Assembly (NCBI GenBank): GCA_947628795.1 | Contig: CANRBF010000002.1 | Location: 1-64,000 of the forward strand | Direction: 5' to 3' | DNA length: 64,000 bases | Origin: an uncultured Monoglobus sp. | GTDB lineage: Bacteria; Bacillota; Clostridia; Monoglobales; Monoglobaceae | Shown here: in pieces, positions 15,786-23,576 of the stretch | Layout of the letters: each line of letters opens with the position of its first letter | Numbering within the stretch: the stretch's first letter is position 1 | The notes under the pieces: model-generated | The model's input: the letters and a program-made list of their open reading frames with translations, nothing else | The model's database searches: none | What the model was told of the DNA's origin: nothing | Position numbers and translations under genes: made by a program

Positions 15786-16859
15786 ATGCAAAAGGAAATT
15801 GGCAGTATTTTTCCGGTATCGGATTATAATGTGAAAATAAACGATTATAGAGAATATTATAATGGCAGTTATTTTTTCTCTTTATGTCGTGAAGCATTAT
15901 TTTGTATAGCTGAAAATTACTCGACGGAGAAGAAGGTAATATTGATACCTGCATATACCTGTCAAACGGTTATTGAACCTTTTTTGCAAGCGGGTTGGGA
16001 ATTGCATTTTTATCCCGTTGACAAAAAACTGTGCATTTCTGAAAATGCTTTTTTGGCTTTACTGGAAAAGTTTTCTCCGAGCGTGATTCTGTTCCATCCA
16101 TATTATGGCAAGAAGCTTTTAAAATACGAGATTGACCTGTTGCGATATGCGAAAGAACGCGGCGCGCTGATTGTGCAGGATCTGACGCAGTCTATATTTT
16201 CTCAAAAAAATCCGAGTTATACGGATATCACTGTAGGCAGTATTAGAAAATGGTTAGGAATTCCGGACGGCGCGTTTTTGTCGGTTTCCGATAACTGCTC
16301 GCTGAATATTAAAGAAGGAGAAAGTTGTAATACAGCTTTTACGATCCCGCAGTTGGATGCAATGTATTTAAGAGGTGAGTATTTTCGTACCGACAATATG
16401 AATTATAAGCAGATCAGTATCAGATTAAACAAATACGCCGAGGGACTAATGCATACAGAACCGATTGTTATACACAAGATCAGTAACTATTCTTTAAGTG
16501 TTTTGAATAAGACGGATTTTGCTTTAATACAGAAAAAAAGATTTGAGAATTTCAAAACATTGTTGTCTAAGATCAAAAATAGCGACGGATGTTTCGGTGT
16601 TATTAATTCTATTGCGGAATTAGATGATGCTCCTTTGTATTTCCCGATATATGTCGAGAAAAGAGAGAAATTCCAAAGATCGCTTGCAGAAAAAAGCATA
16701 TATGCTCCCATTCTTTGGGGTGTGGAAAATAATGATGTTTTAGTCAATGAAACAACCAAGTATATCTATGAGCACTTGTTGGCAATACCGATCGATCAGC
16801 GTTATGACTATGATGATATGTCAAGAATAGCAGATGTGATAAATGAAATATGTGATTAG
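15786..16859 (+). CDS. divergent DegT-like PLP protein B
   Basis: A 357-residue relative of the protein at 13068. It retains the core pattern LIPAYTCQTVIEPF, the aspartate in LIVQDLTQSI (Asp132) and a lysine in SIRKWLGIPDGAF (Lys155) where DegT enzymes bind PLP. The C-terminus AIPIDQRYDYDD matches PLPVDQRYDKSD of its paralogue. This shared ending is absent from the orthodox DegT enzyme encoded next door, so the two form their own subfamily. AAGGAG precedes the ATG at 15786. The gene is A+T rich. Function unknown; a PLP-dependent step or a sugar-binding derivative are both possible. Confidence 0.6.
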   Translation: MQKEIGSIFPVSDYNVKINDYREYYNGSYFFSLCREALFCIAENYSTEKKVILIPAYTCQTVIEPFLQAGWELHFYPVDKKLCISENAFLALLEKFSPSVILFHPYYGKKLLKYEIDLLRYAKERGALIVQDLTQSIFSQKNPSYTDITVGSIRKWLGIPDGAFLSVSDNCSLNIKEGESCNTAFTIPQLDAMYLRGEYFRTDNMNYKQISIRLNKYAEGLMHTEPIVIHKISNYSLSVLNKTDFALIQKKRFENFKTLLSKIKNSDGCFGVINSIAELDDAPLYFPIYVEKREKFQRSLAEKSIYAPILWGVENNDVLVNETTKYIYEHLLAIPIDQRYDYDDMSRIADVINEICD

Positions 16860-16870
16860 GAGGGATCGGT

Positions 16871-17965
16871 TTGCAAATAAATGTAACGCGCTCGTCTATG
16901 GCGCCGATTGACGAGTATATAAAGGAGATAGAGCCCCTTTGGGAGAGCCGTTGGCTCACCAATATGGGTGTGAAGCATAAGGAGCTTGAAAACAAACTTC
17001 GCGAGTATTTGTCGGTGAAGAATATCTCGCTGTTCACCAACGGGCACATGGCGCTTGAGAGCGCTATCGCCGCGATGGGGCTTTCGGGCGAGGCGATAAC
17101 CACGCCTTTCACCTTTGCCTCGACAACGCAGGCGATCGTGCGCCGCGGCATGACGCCCGTGTTCTGCGATATAAAGCCCGACGACTTTACGATAGACCCC
17201 GACAAGATAGAGGAGCTTGTAACCGAAAAAACTTCGGCGATAATCCCGGTTCACGTCTACGGCAATATCTGTGAAGTCGATAAGATAGAAAAAATTGCCA
17301 AAAAGCATAACCTGAAGGTCATATACGACGCGGCCCACGCGTTCGGCGTGCGGGTCGGAGAAAGAGGAGCGGCTGATTTCGGAGACGCGTCGATGCTCAG
17401 TTTCCACGCCACCAAGGTATTCAACACTATCGAGGGGGGCGCGGTCGCGTATCATGATGATTCGGTGACTGACAAGCTGCGCCTTCAAAAGAACTTCGGC
17501 ATGGCTGCGCAGGAGAGTTATCCGGAGGTCGCGGGCAACGCCAAACTCGATGAGTTCCGCGCGGCTATGGGTCTCTGCAATCTGCGTCATGTGGACGATG
17601 AGATAGAAAAGCGCGGCAGGGCGGTCAAGCGCTATATCGAGCGTCTCGGTGGTGTTGACGGTATAAAGACATGGCAGCCGCAGGAAGGCGTTAAGCCCAA
17701 CTTCGCCTACTTTCCCGTGGTGTTTGACAAGGACAAGTTCGGCAAGAGCCGTGACGAAGTCGCGGCGGAACTTGCAAAAAACAATGTTTTCGCCAGAAAA
17801 TATTTTTATCCCATAACAAGCGAGCTTGAGTGCTACGCGGGCAGATTTGAGATACAGACGACGCCGATCGCCAAGCACGCTGCCGAGAACATTCTCACGC
17901 TTCCGCTCTACGCGGATCTTTCGCCCGATGAAGTTGACATGATCTGTGATATAATATTGAGATAA
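16871..17965 (+). CDS. DegT/VioA-like dTDP-4-keto-6-deoxyhexose aminotransferase
   Basis: A 364-residue orthodox DegT/DnrJ/EryC1 aminotransferase. PLP-binding Asp153 lies in VIYDAAHAFGV and the PLP lysine Lys182 in SFHATKVFNTIEGG. The N-terminus (NVTRSSMAPIDEYI, then RWLTNMG) and core read like VioA, which converts dTDP-4-keto-6-deoxy-D-glucose to dTDP-4-amino-4,6-dideoxy-D-glucose (dTDP-viosamine). RmlA and RmlB, which supply that ketosugar, are encoded downstream. TTG start at 16871 behind AGGAGGGAT. The sugar C4 versus C3 specificity is inferred from resemblance only. Much more G+C rich than the preceding gene. Confidence 0.8.
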   Translation: MQINVTRSSMAPIDEYIKEIEPLWESRWLTNMGVKHKELENKLREYLSVKNISLFTNGHMALESAIAAMGLSGEAITTPFTFASTTQAIVRRGMTPVFCDIKPDDFTIDPDKIEELVTEKTSAIIPVHVYGNICEVDKIEKIAKKHNLKVIYDAAHAFGVRVGERGAADFGDASMLSFHATKVFNTIEGGAVAYHDDSVTDKLRLQKNFGMAAQESYPEVAGNAKLDEFRAAMGLCNLRHVDDEIEKRGRAVKRYIERLGGVDGIKTWQPQEGVKPNFAYFPVVFDKDKFGKSRDEVAAELAKNNVFARKYFYPITSELECYAGRFEIQTTPIAKHAAENILTLPLYADLSPDEVDMICDIILR

Positions 17966-17995
17966 GATATAATATTAAAATAAGGAGATAAATAT

Positions 17996-19096
17996 ATGAG
18001 TAATGACGCTGTTGTAAAAATTGAACGGGGGGGGGTACGTGATTCGGGTATTGAGTTATTCAGGATAATAACCATGCTTGTTATCGTGGCCCACCATTAT
18101 TACGTGAACTCGGGCTTAATGGACTTGGTAAATAAAAGTCCCGAATTGACAGGAAACGCTATATTTCTTCTGCTGTTCGGCTGGGGCGGAAAAACGGGAA
18201 TAAACTGCTTTGTGCTTATCACGGGTTATTTTATGTGTAAGTCTAAAATAACGCTAAAAAAGTTTTTAAAGCTGCTTCTTTGGATGGAGTTTTATAAAAT
18301 ACTGTTTTTATTGATATTTACTGTATCCGGATACCAGAGCTTCACGGTAAAAGGCGCTGTTATGTCATTGCTTCCGATCAGTTTGATATCTACCGGATTC
18401 GGCTCGGCATATCTTGTCTTTTACCTATTCATACCGTTCCTCAATATACTGGTAAACGCGATGAATAAGAGACAGCACATTTTGTTGATGATGTTGTGCC
18501 TGTTTGTTTACACGGTCCTTGCCACCTTCAACATCAAGGTTGTGTTTAACTATGTGACATGGTTCTGTGTGATTTACATAATAGGATCATACATAAGGCT
18601 GTATCCCGAGAAATGGTTTGGCAGTAAAAAGATATGGGGCTTTGCCGCGCTGATATCGCTGGCGCTGTCCTGGGCGAGCATTATTGCGCTTGAGCATATG
18701 TTACCCAAAATTTCGAGTTACTACTTTGTATCTGACTCAAACAAAATATTAGCGGTTGCGACCGCGGTGTGCGCGTTTATGTTCTTCAAGAACCTGAATA
18801 TCGGATACAGCAGGTTTATCAATACCGTCGCGGCCTCGGCCTACGGCGTGCTGCTTATACACGCGAACAGCGACGCGATGAGAAAATGGCTTTGGAAAGA
18901 TACGCTGAATAACGTTGGAATGTATAACTCGCCGTGGCTGCCGCTTCACGCGGTATGCTCGGTGCTCGGCATATATATTGTATGCACGATTATAGATATG
19001 CTGAGAAGAATTTTTTTGGAAAAACCGGTTTTCAAATTGTATGATAAATGGTATGATAATAAAATAGAGAAAATCAAGAGAATTACGGAGGAATGA
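17996..19096 (+). CDS. membrane acyltransferase 3 family protein (O-acyltransferase), poly-G tract
   Basis: A 366-residue integral membrane protein of the acyltransferase-3 family with about ten hydrophobic segments. The family signature is at the start: [17 protein letters not shown] (residues 17-33), including the catalytic-type histidine. These enzymes transfer acetyl or other acyl groups to exported polysaccharides at the membrane. Codons 10-13 contain nine consecutive G (18027-18035). The tract is in frame here, so this copy reads ON; a gain or loss of one G would stop translation before the first membrane segment. AAGGAG precedes the ATG. Its stop overlaps the next reading frame. Confidence 0.85.
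   Translation: MSNDAVVKIERGGVRDSGIELFRIITMLVIVAHHYYVNSGLMDLVNKSPELTGNAIFLLLFGWGGKTGINCFVLITGYFMCKSKITLKKFLKLLLWMEFYKILFLLIFTVSGYQSFTVKGAVMSLLPISLISTGFGSAYLVFYLFIPFLNILVNAMNKRQHILLMMLCLFVYTVLATFNIKVVFNYVTWFCVIYIIGSYIRLYPEKWFGSKKIWGFAALISLALSWASIIALEHMLPKISSYYFVSDSNKILAVATAVCAFMFFKNLNIGYSRFINTVAASAYGVLLIHANSDAMRKWLWKDTLNNVGMYNSPWLPLHAVCSVLGIYIVCTIIDMLRRIFLEKPVFKLYDKWYDNKIEKIKRITEE
18027..18035 (+). repeat. poly-G tract (G9), likely phase-variation site
   Basis: Nine consecutive G directly after GAAC in the acyltransferase gene, upstream of all functional motifs. It is the longest homopolymeric G run found in the window. Confidence 0.85.
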
Positions 19097-19098
19097 TC

Positions 19099-19971
19099 AT
19101 GAAAGGCATAATCTTGGCGGGAGGACGCGGGACGCGGCTTTATCCTATGACGCTCACCGTGTCAAAGCAGCTGCTTCCCATATACGACAAGCCGCTGATA
19201 TACTACCCGCTGTCGGTGCTGCTGCTTGCGCGCATCAGGGATATACTTATTATCTCGACGCCGCAGGATATCGACAACTATAAAAACCTCTTGGGCGACG
19301 GCTCGCGGATAGGCGTGCGCTTTGAATACGCCGTGCAGGACGAGCCCAGAGGTCTCGCCGACGCGTTTATATTGGGCGCCGACTTTATCGGAGACGACAG
19401 CGTTTGTCTGGTGCTCGGCGACAATGTGTTCTACGGCCAGGCTTTTTCGAGCATACTCAGCCGCGCGAAAACTCAGGCCGAGACCGTCGGAGCCGCGATA
19501 TTCGGATATCCCGTCAGGAATCCCAAGCAGTTCGGCGTGGTCGAGTTCGACGAGGACAACAATGTTATCTCGATAGAGGAAAAGCCTAAAAAACCCAAGT
19601 CGGGCTACGCGGTTCCGGGACTTTACTTTTACAATAACGATGTCGTGGAGATCGCGAAAAACGTCAAGCCCTCGGAGCGCGGCGAGATCGAGATAACCTC
19701 GGTCAACAACGAGTATCTAAAACGCGGAAAGCTCAAGGTGACGCTTATGGGACGCGGCATGGCGTGGCTCGATACCGGAACGCCCAAGGGCATGCACAAG
19801 GCGGCCGGCTTTGTGAAAACCGTCCAGGAGATGCAGGGCTTCTATATTTCCTGCATCGAGGAGATCGCCTGGCGCAGAGGCTTTATCGACGACAAGCGCC
19901 TCAGAGAGATAGGCGAGGAACTGAGCATGACGGACTACGGACAGTATCTGCTGTCACTTTTGGAGGAATAA
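19099..19971 (+). CDS. rmlA: glucose-1-phosphate thymidylyltransferase
   Basis: A 290-residue RmlA/RfbA, which makes dTDP-glucose from dTTP and glucose-1-phosphate, the first step to dTDP-deoxysugars. The N-terminal signature [14 protein letters not shown] and [18 protein letters not shown] are intact, as is the GDNVFYG motif. The length is normal. Start at 19099 rather than 19093, since GGAGGA ends directly before 19093 and gives correct spacing only to the second ATG. It lies two bases before rmlB. The gene is G+C rich relative to the DegT-like/ATP-grasp block, suggesting the cluster is mosaic. Confidence 0.95.
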   Translation: MKGIILAGGRGTRLYPMTLTVSKQLLPIYDKPLIYYPLSVLLLARIRDILIISTPQDIDNYKNLLGDGSRIGVRFEYAVQDEPRGLADAFILGADFIGDDSVCLVLGDNVFYGQAFSSILSRAKTQAETVGAAIFGYPVRNPKQFGVVEFDEDNNVISIEEKPKKPKSGYAVPGLYFYNNDVVEIAKNVKPSERGEIEITSVNNEYLKRGKLKVTLMGRGMAWLDTGTPKGMHKAAGFVKTVQEMQGFYISCIEEIAWRRGFIDDKRLREIGEELSMTDYGQYLLSLLEE

Positions 19972-19973
19972 TT

Positions 19974-20993
19974 ATGACGATCATAGTAACCGGCGGCGCC
20001 GGATTTATAGGCAGCAATTTTATATTTTACACGCTTAAAAACCACCCCGACTACCGCGTGATATGCCTCGACAAATTGACATACGCGGGCAATCTTTCGA
20101 CTCTGAAAGACGTTATGGACAAGCCGAATTTCAAGTTTGTCAAGGCCGACATCTGCGACCGCGATGCGGTATATGATCTGTTCGAGAGCGAAAAGCCCGA
20201 CGTTGTCGTGAATTTCGCGGCGGAATCGCACGTTGACCGCTCGATAGAGAGTCCGGATGTGTTTCTCAGAACTAACATTATCGGCACGTCGGTTTTGATG
20301 GACGCCTGCCGCAAGTACGGAATTGAGCGATTCCACCAGGTTTCGACCGACGAGGTCTACGGCGATCTTCCGATCAACCGTCCCGACCTGTTTTTCACCG
20401 AGGAAACGCCGCTGCACACTTCGAGCCCCTACAGCAGCTCCAAGGCGTCGGCCGACCTGCTGGCGCTGGCGTACCACAGGACCTATGGCCTGCCCGTCAC
20501 GATAAGCCGCTGCTCGAATAACTACGGCCCGTATCACTTTCCCGAAAAGCTGATACCGCTGATGATAGCCAACGCTTTGAACGACAAGCCGCTGCCCGTC
20601 TACGGCAAAGGCGAGAACATCCGCGACTGGCTGTACGTTGAGGACCACTGCAAGGCGATAGACCTGATACTCCAAAAGGGCCGCGTCGGCGAGGTGTACA
20701 ACATAGGCGGCCACAACGAGATGCGCAACATAGACATCGTGAAGATAATATTAAAAGAGCTCGGCAAGCCCGAAAGCCTTATAACCTTTGTGACCGACCG
20801 TAAAGGCCACGACCTGCGCTACGCGATAGACCCGACCAAGATACACAGCGAGCTGGGCTGGCTCCCCGAGACAAAATTCGCCGACGGAATAAAAAAGACC
20901 ATTAAATGGTACCTCGAGAACCGCTCATGGTGGGAGGAAATAATCAGCGGCGAATACATGGACTACTACGATAAAATGTACACAAACAGATAA
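19974..20993 (+). CDS. rmlB: dTDP-glucose 4,6-dehydratase
   Basis: A 339-residue extended short-chain dehydrogenase. It contains the NAD-binding VTGGAGFIGSNF motif, the catalytic YSSSKASAD (Tyr and Lys) and the STDEVYGD segment with the Thr-Asp-Glu dehydratase triad. It yields dTDP-4-keto-6-deoxy-glucose, the probable substrate of the VioA-like aminotransferase encoded three genes upstream. The start at 19974 follows TTTTGGAGGAATAATT. RmlC and RmlD are absent, which argues against dTDP-rhamnose as the product here. It is the last gene of the cluster, followed by a strong terminator. Confidence 0.95.
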   Translation: MTIIVTGGAGFIGSNFIFYTLKNHPDYRVICLDKLTYAGNLSTLKDVMDKPNFKFVKADICDRDAVYDLFESEKPDVVVNFAAESHVDRSIESPDVFLRTNIIGTSVLMDACRKYGIERFHQVSTDEVYGDLPINRPDLFFTEETPLHTSSPYSSSKASADLLALAYHRTYGLPVTISRCSNNYGPYHFPEKLIPLMIANALNDKPLPVYGKGENIRDWLYVEDHCKAIDLILQKGRVGEVYNIGGHNEMRNIDIVKIILKELGKPESLITFVTDRKGHDLRYAIDPTKIHSELGWLPETKFADGIKKTIKWYLENRSWWEEIISGEYMDYYDKMYTNR

Positions 20994-21016
20994 ATGAGCG
21001 ACTATATATAAAAATA

Positions 21017-21044
21017 GGAGACGGCGAAAACCGTCTCCCGTTTT
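21017..21044 (+). terminator. terminator of the glycan operon
   Basis: GGAGACGG (21017-21024) and CCGTCTCC (21031-21038), a perfect 8-bp stem followed by CG and TTTT. Confidence 0.85.
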
Positions 21045-21128
21045 ATCCAAATCAAATTTTATCTGAATGGATATTCGTCAAGTGATATAAACTTCCAGAA
21101 AAGCGGGTTTACCACTTTTTTCGGCTTG

Positions 21129-21344
21129 TTAGCCCTGCTGGTTCGCCGCGTCCTTCTCATACTTCTCAATCATCTTCTTGACCATCTGACCGCCGATGCT
21201 TCCGGCCTGTCTCGATGTCAGGTCGCCGTTGTAGCCCTTGTTCAGAGTTACGCCAACCTCGGAAGCCGCCTCCATCTTAAACTGATCCATGGCGGCTTTA
21301 GCCTGAGGTACAACCAGATTGTTAGAACTGTTTGAATTAGCCAT
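21129..21344 (-). CDS. alpha/beta-type small acid-soluble spore protein
   Basis: A 71-residue SASP that coats and protects DNA in the dormant spore. Both family motifs are clear: the germination-protease region FKMEAASEVGVTL and the C-terminal DNA-binding LTSRQAGSIGGQMVKKMI. The start at 21344 follows an AGGAGT site; an upstream in-frame ATG at 21374 lacks one. The gene is monocistronic on the minus strand and faces the glycan operon. Expression would be forespore-specific (sigma-G in known species), but I could not identify the promoter with confidence in the A+T-rich upstream DNA. It shows that the organism sporulates. Confidence 0.95.
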   Translation of the reverse strand: MANSNSSNNLVVPQAKAAMDQFKMEAASEVGVTLNKGYNGDLTSRQAGSIGGQMVKKMIEKYEKDAANQQG

Positions 21345-21517
21345 TTTATTTTTCACTCCTTTTTCATAAATCACATTTTTTTAAATATTAAATATTTAAA
21401 TTTCATGTGCGCAATAGTATTTTGTGAAACTTGCGTCCGATATATACAAGCAATTTTTTCAAATTTTATAGTTTTGATAGACCGTATAAAATTTTTAAAA
21501 ATTTTTTATAATAGGTA

Positions 21518-21546
21518 TTGCACAAATTTTTCAATTATGGTAAAAT
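21518..21546 (+). promoter_or_regulatory. promoter of pgi
   Basis: TTGCAC (21518-21523), a 17-base spacer and TAAAAT (21541-21546), 45 bases before the pgi ATG. The remaining sequence between the SASP gene and this promoter is A+T rich without other visible features. Confidence 0.6.
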
Positions 21547-21590
21547 ATTTTTAGTCAAATTATTTAATTTAATTTTAAGGAGATAAAGCT

Positions 21591-22928
21591 ATGAAAAAGA
21601 ATGTAACTTTCAACTATCGCAGAGCTCTCGGCTTCTTCTCTCAGGACGAGATCGACAACATGCAGGCGCAGATCGGCGCGGTCGATAAAGTCCTGATGGA
21701 CAAGAGCGGAGCGGGCAACGACTTCCTCGGCTGGATCGACCTTCCGGTTGATTACGACAAGGAAGAGTTTGCCAGGATCAAAAAAGCCGCCGAGAAAATC
21801 AGAAAGGACAGCGACGTGCTTCTGGTTGTCGGCATAGGCGGCTCATATCTCGGTGCGAAGGCTGCCTGCGACTTTTTGGGTGGTCCGTTTTATAATATGA
21901 CCGAGAAACCTCAGATCATATTCTGCGGCAACAACATCAGTCCCAATTATTTAAACGCGGTTTTAAAGACCATCGAGGGCAAGGACGTTTCGGTAAACAT
22001 TATTTCAAAGTCCGGCACGACCACCGAGCCCGCCATCGCTTTCCGTATCCTCAAGAACTATGTTGAGGAGAAGTACGGCAAGGAGGAGGCCAAGTCCAGA
22101 ATATACGCGACGACCGACAAGGCTCGCGGAGCGCTCAAGAACCTGGCCGACGAAGAAGGCTACGAGACTTTTGTTGTTCCCGACGACGTTGGCGGAAGAT
22201 ACTCCGTTCTGACGGCTGTCGGCCTGCTGCCCATCGCGGTTTCGGGCGCCGATATCGACGCCATGATGCAGGGCGCGGCGGACGCCAGAGAGATGTACAT
22301 GAGCGCAGACCTTAAAGAAAACGAGTGCTATCAGTACGCGGCTATCAGAAACATCCTGCTCCAGAAGGGCAAGACGATCGAGATGCTCGTCAACTACGAG
22401 CCCGAGCTCCAGTATTTCATCGAGTGGTGGAAGCAGCTCTACGGCGAGAGTGAGGGCAAGGACAAGAAGGGCATATTCCCCGCGGGCGCGTCGTTCTCGA
22501 CCGACCTGCACTCGATGGGTCAGTATATCCAGGACGGCAGACGTCAGCTGTTTGAGACCGTTCTGTATGTAAAGAACTCAAAGACCGACATAGAGATGAC
22601 GACCGATAAGGACAACGTGGACGGCTTGAACTTCCTAGCCGGTAAGACCATGGACTTCGTTAACAAAAAGGCGTTTGAGGGCACGCTGCTGGCGCATACC
22701 GACGGCGGAGTTCCCAATCTCATAGTAGAGCTTGAAGCGCTTGACGAGTACACCTTCGGCCAGCTTGTATACTTCTTTGAGAAGGCCTGCGGCATAAGCG
22801 GCTATCTGCTTGGCGTTAACCCGTTCAATCAGCCCGGAGTTGAGAGCTACAAGAAGAACATGTTCGCGCTTCTCGGCAAGCCCGGATACGAGGCCGACAA
22901 AGAGGCTCTGGAAGCGAGACTTAAATAG
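21591..22928 (+). CDS. pgi: glucose-6-phosphate isomerase
   Basis: A 445-residue phosphoglucose isomerase linking glucose-6-phosphate and fructose-6-phosphate in glycolysis. The phosphate-binding [12 protein letters not shown] and [10 protein letters not shown] motifs are intact, and the C-terminal [11 protein letters not shown] segment matches the short bacterial (Firmicute) form. AAGGAG precedes the ATG. It has its own promoter, and the next gene also has one, so it appears monocistronic. Cytoplasmic housekeeping enzyme. Confidence 0.97.
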   Translation: MKKNVTFNYRRALGFFSQDEIDNMQAQIGAVDKVLMDKSGAGNDFLGWIDLPVDYDKEEFARIKKAAEKIRKDSDVLLVVGIGGSYLGAKAACDFLGGPFYNMTEKPQIIFCGNNISPNYLNAVLKTIEGKDVSVNIISKSGTTTEPAIAFRILKNYVEEKYGKEEAKSRIYATTDKARGALKNLADEEGYETFVVPDDVGGRYSVLTAVGLLPIAVSGADIDAMMQGAADAREMYMSADLKENECYQYAAIRNILLQKGKTIEMLVNYEPELQYFIEWWKQLYGESEGKDKKGIFPAGASFSTDLHSMGQYIQDGRRQLFETVLYVKNSKTDIEMTTDKDNVDGLNFLAGKTMDFVNKKAFEGTLLAHTDGGVPNLIVELEALDEYTFGQLVYFFEKACGISGYLLGVNPFNQPGVESYKKNMFALLGKPGYEADKEALEARLK

Positions 22929-22952
22929 TTTTTCGGATTCTGCAAATTGCGC

Positions 22953-22981
22953 TTGCATTCTATGAATATATGTGTTAGAAT
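22953..22981 (+). promoter_or_regulatory. promoter of the small P-loop protein gene
   Basis: TTGCAT (22953-22958), a 17-base spacer and TAGAAT (22976-22981), 43 bases upstream of the ATG at 23025. Confidence 0.5.
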
Positions 22982-23024
22982 GTGACTATAATCTAATTAA
23001 ATAACCGGAAAGGGGTAAATCAAC

Positions 23025-23441
23025 ATGATAAAAATACATATCGGTCTTAAGGGAAGCGGAAAGACCAAGAGGATAATTCAGGATGTAAACGAGGCCGTAA
23101 ACACCGAGCACGGCAACGTTGTGTGCATAACCGACGGCAACCGCCTTATGCACGATCTCTCGAGAAAGGCAAGAATGATAGACACCGAGGACTTTAATAT
23201 CCGCAACTTTGACATGTTCGAGGGCCTTATCTGCGGAATCTTAGCTCAGGACTATGATGTTACGCATATTTTTATCGACAGCATATTCAAAAACGTCAAG
23301 AGCGGCACAATGGAGACACTTGACAAATTTGTCGGCGACCTTGAGAAGTTTGAGAAAAAGTTTAATGTGTCGTTCACAATGATGGTCAGCGCCAAGGCTT
23401 CCGAAGCGGGCGAGAACGTTAAGAAGTACGCCGTCGAGTAA
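23025..23441 (+). CDS. small P-loop protein of unknown function
   Basis: A 138-residue protein whose N-terminus is a clean Walker A (GLKGSGKTK, residues 7-15). It also has a plausible Walker B (HIFIDS, near residue 85) and a strand order like a minimal P-loop NTPase. It lacks the extra domains of ATPases of known function and has no membrane segment. The ribosome site GGAAAGGGG is strong and the gene has its own promoter, followed by a hairpin with a T-run, so it is probably a stand-alone transcript. I do not recognise a named family. A nucleotide-binding regulatory role is only a guess. Confidence 0.75.
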   Translation: MIKIHIGLKGSGKTKRIIQDVNEAVNTEHGNVVCITDGNRLMHDLSRKARMIDTEDFNIRNFDMFEGLICGILAQDYDVTHIFIDSIFKNVKSGTMETLDKFVGDLEKFEKKFNVSFTMMVSAKASEAGENVKKYAVE

Positions 23442-23490
23442 ATTTAAGCGATATATTTGTTGACTTAATTTGTTTTTTGTGGTATTGTAT

Positions 23491-23521
23491 AGAGGTCGTA
23501 AAATATACGGCCTCTGTTTTT
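23491..23521 (+). terminator. terminator (or leader hairpin) before thrC
   Basis: AGAGGTCGTA (23491-23500), loop AAATA, TACGGCCTCT (23506-23515): a 10-bp stem with one G-T pair, followed by GTTTTT. It most simply ends the preceding P-loop gene. A promoter-like TTGACT-17-TATTGT (23460-23488) sits just upstream, so a transcript from there would begin inside the stem. Confidence 0.75.
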
Positions 23522-23554
23522 ATGAGATAATAAAATTTATGAGATAATAAAATT
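23521..23554 (+). repeat. 17-bp perfect tandem duplication
   Basis: The 17-base unit TATGAGATAATAAAATT occurs twice head to tail, directly after the terminator T-run and 23 bases before the thrC start. Each copy contains a -10-like GATAATAAAAT, so the duplication may affect thrC transcription. Confidence 0.8.
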
Positions 23555-23576
23555 TAATTGAAAGGTTTGATGAAAT

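Noticed and set aside
17437-17442. G6 run in the VioA-like gene as a third phase-variation tract
   Set aside because: Six G are within what is seen by chance in this base composition; too short to be a convincing slippage site.
16856-17878. A 340-residue minus-strand frame opposite the VioA-like aminotransferase
   Set aside because: The plus strand has intact PLP motifs and a ribosome site; the minus frame is a composition shadow.
19935-20714. 259-residue minus-strand frame opposite rmlB
   Set aside because: Antisense to a complete dehydratase; no start signals.
23460-23488. TTGACT-17-TATTGT as the thrC promoter
   Set aside because: Its start point would lie inside the terminator stem that follows, so I did not list it as a promoter; noted under the thrC leader instead.
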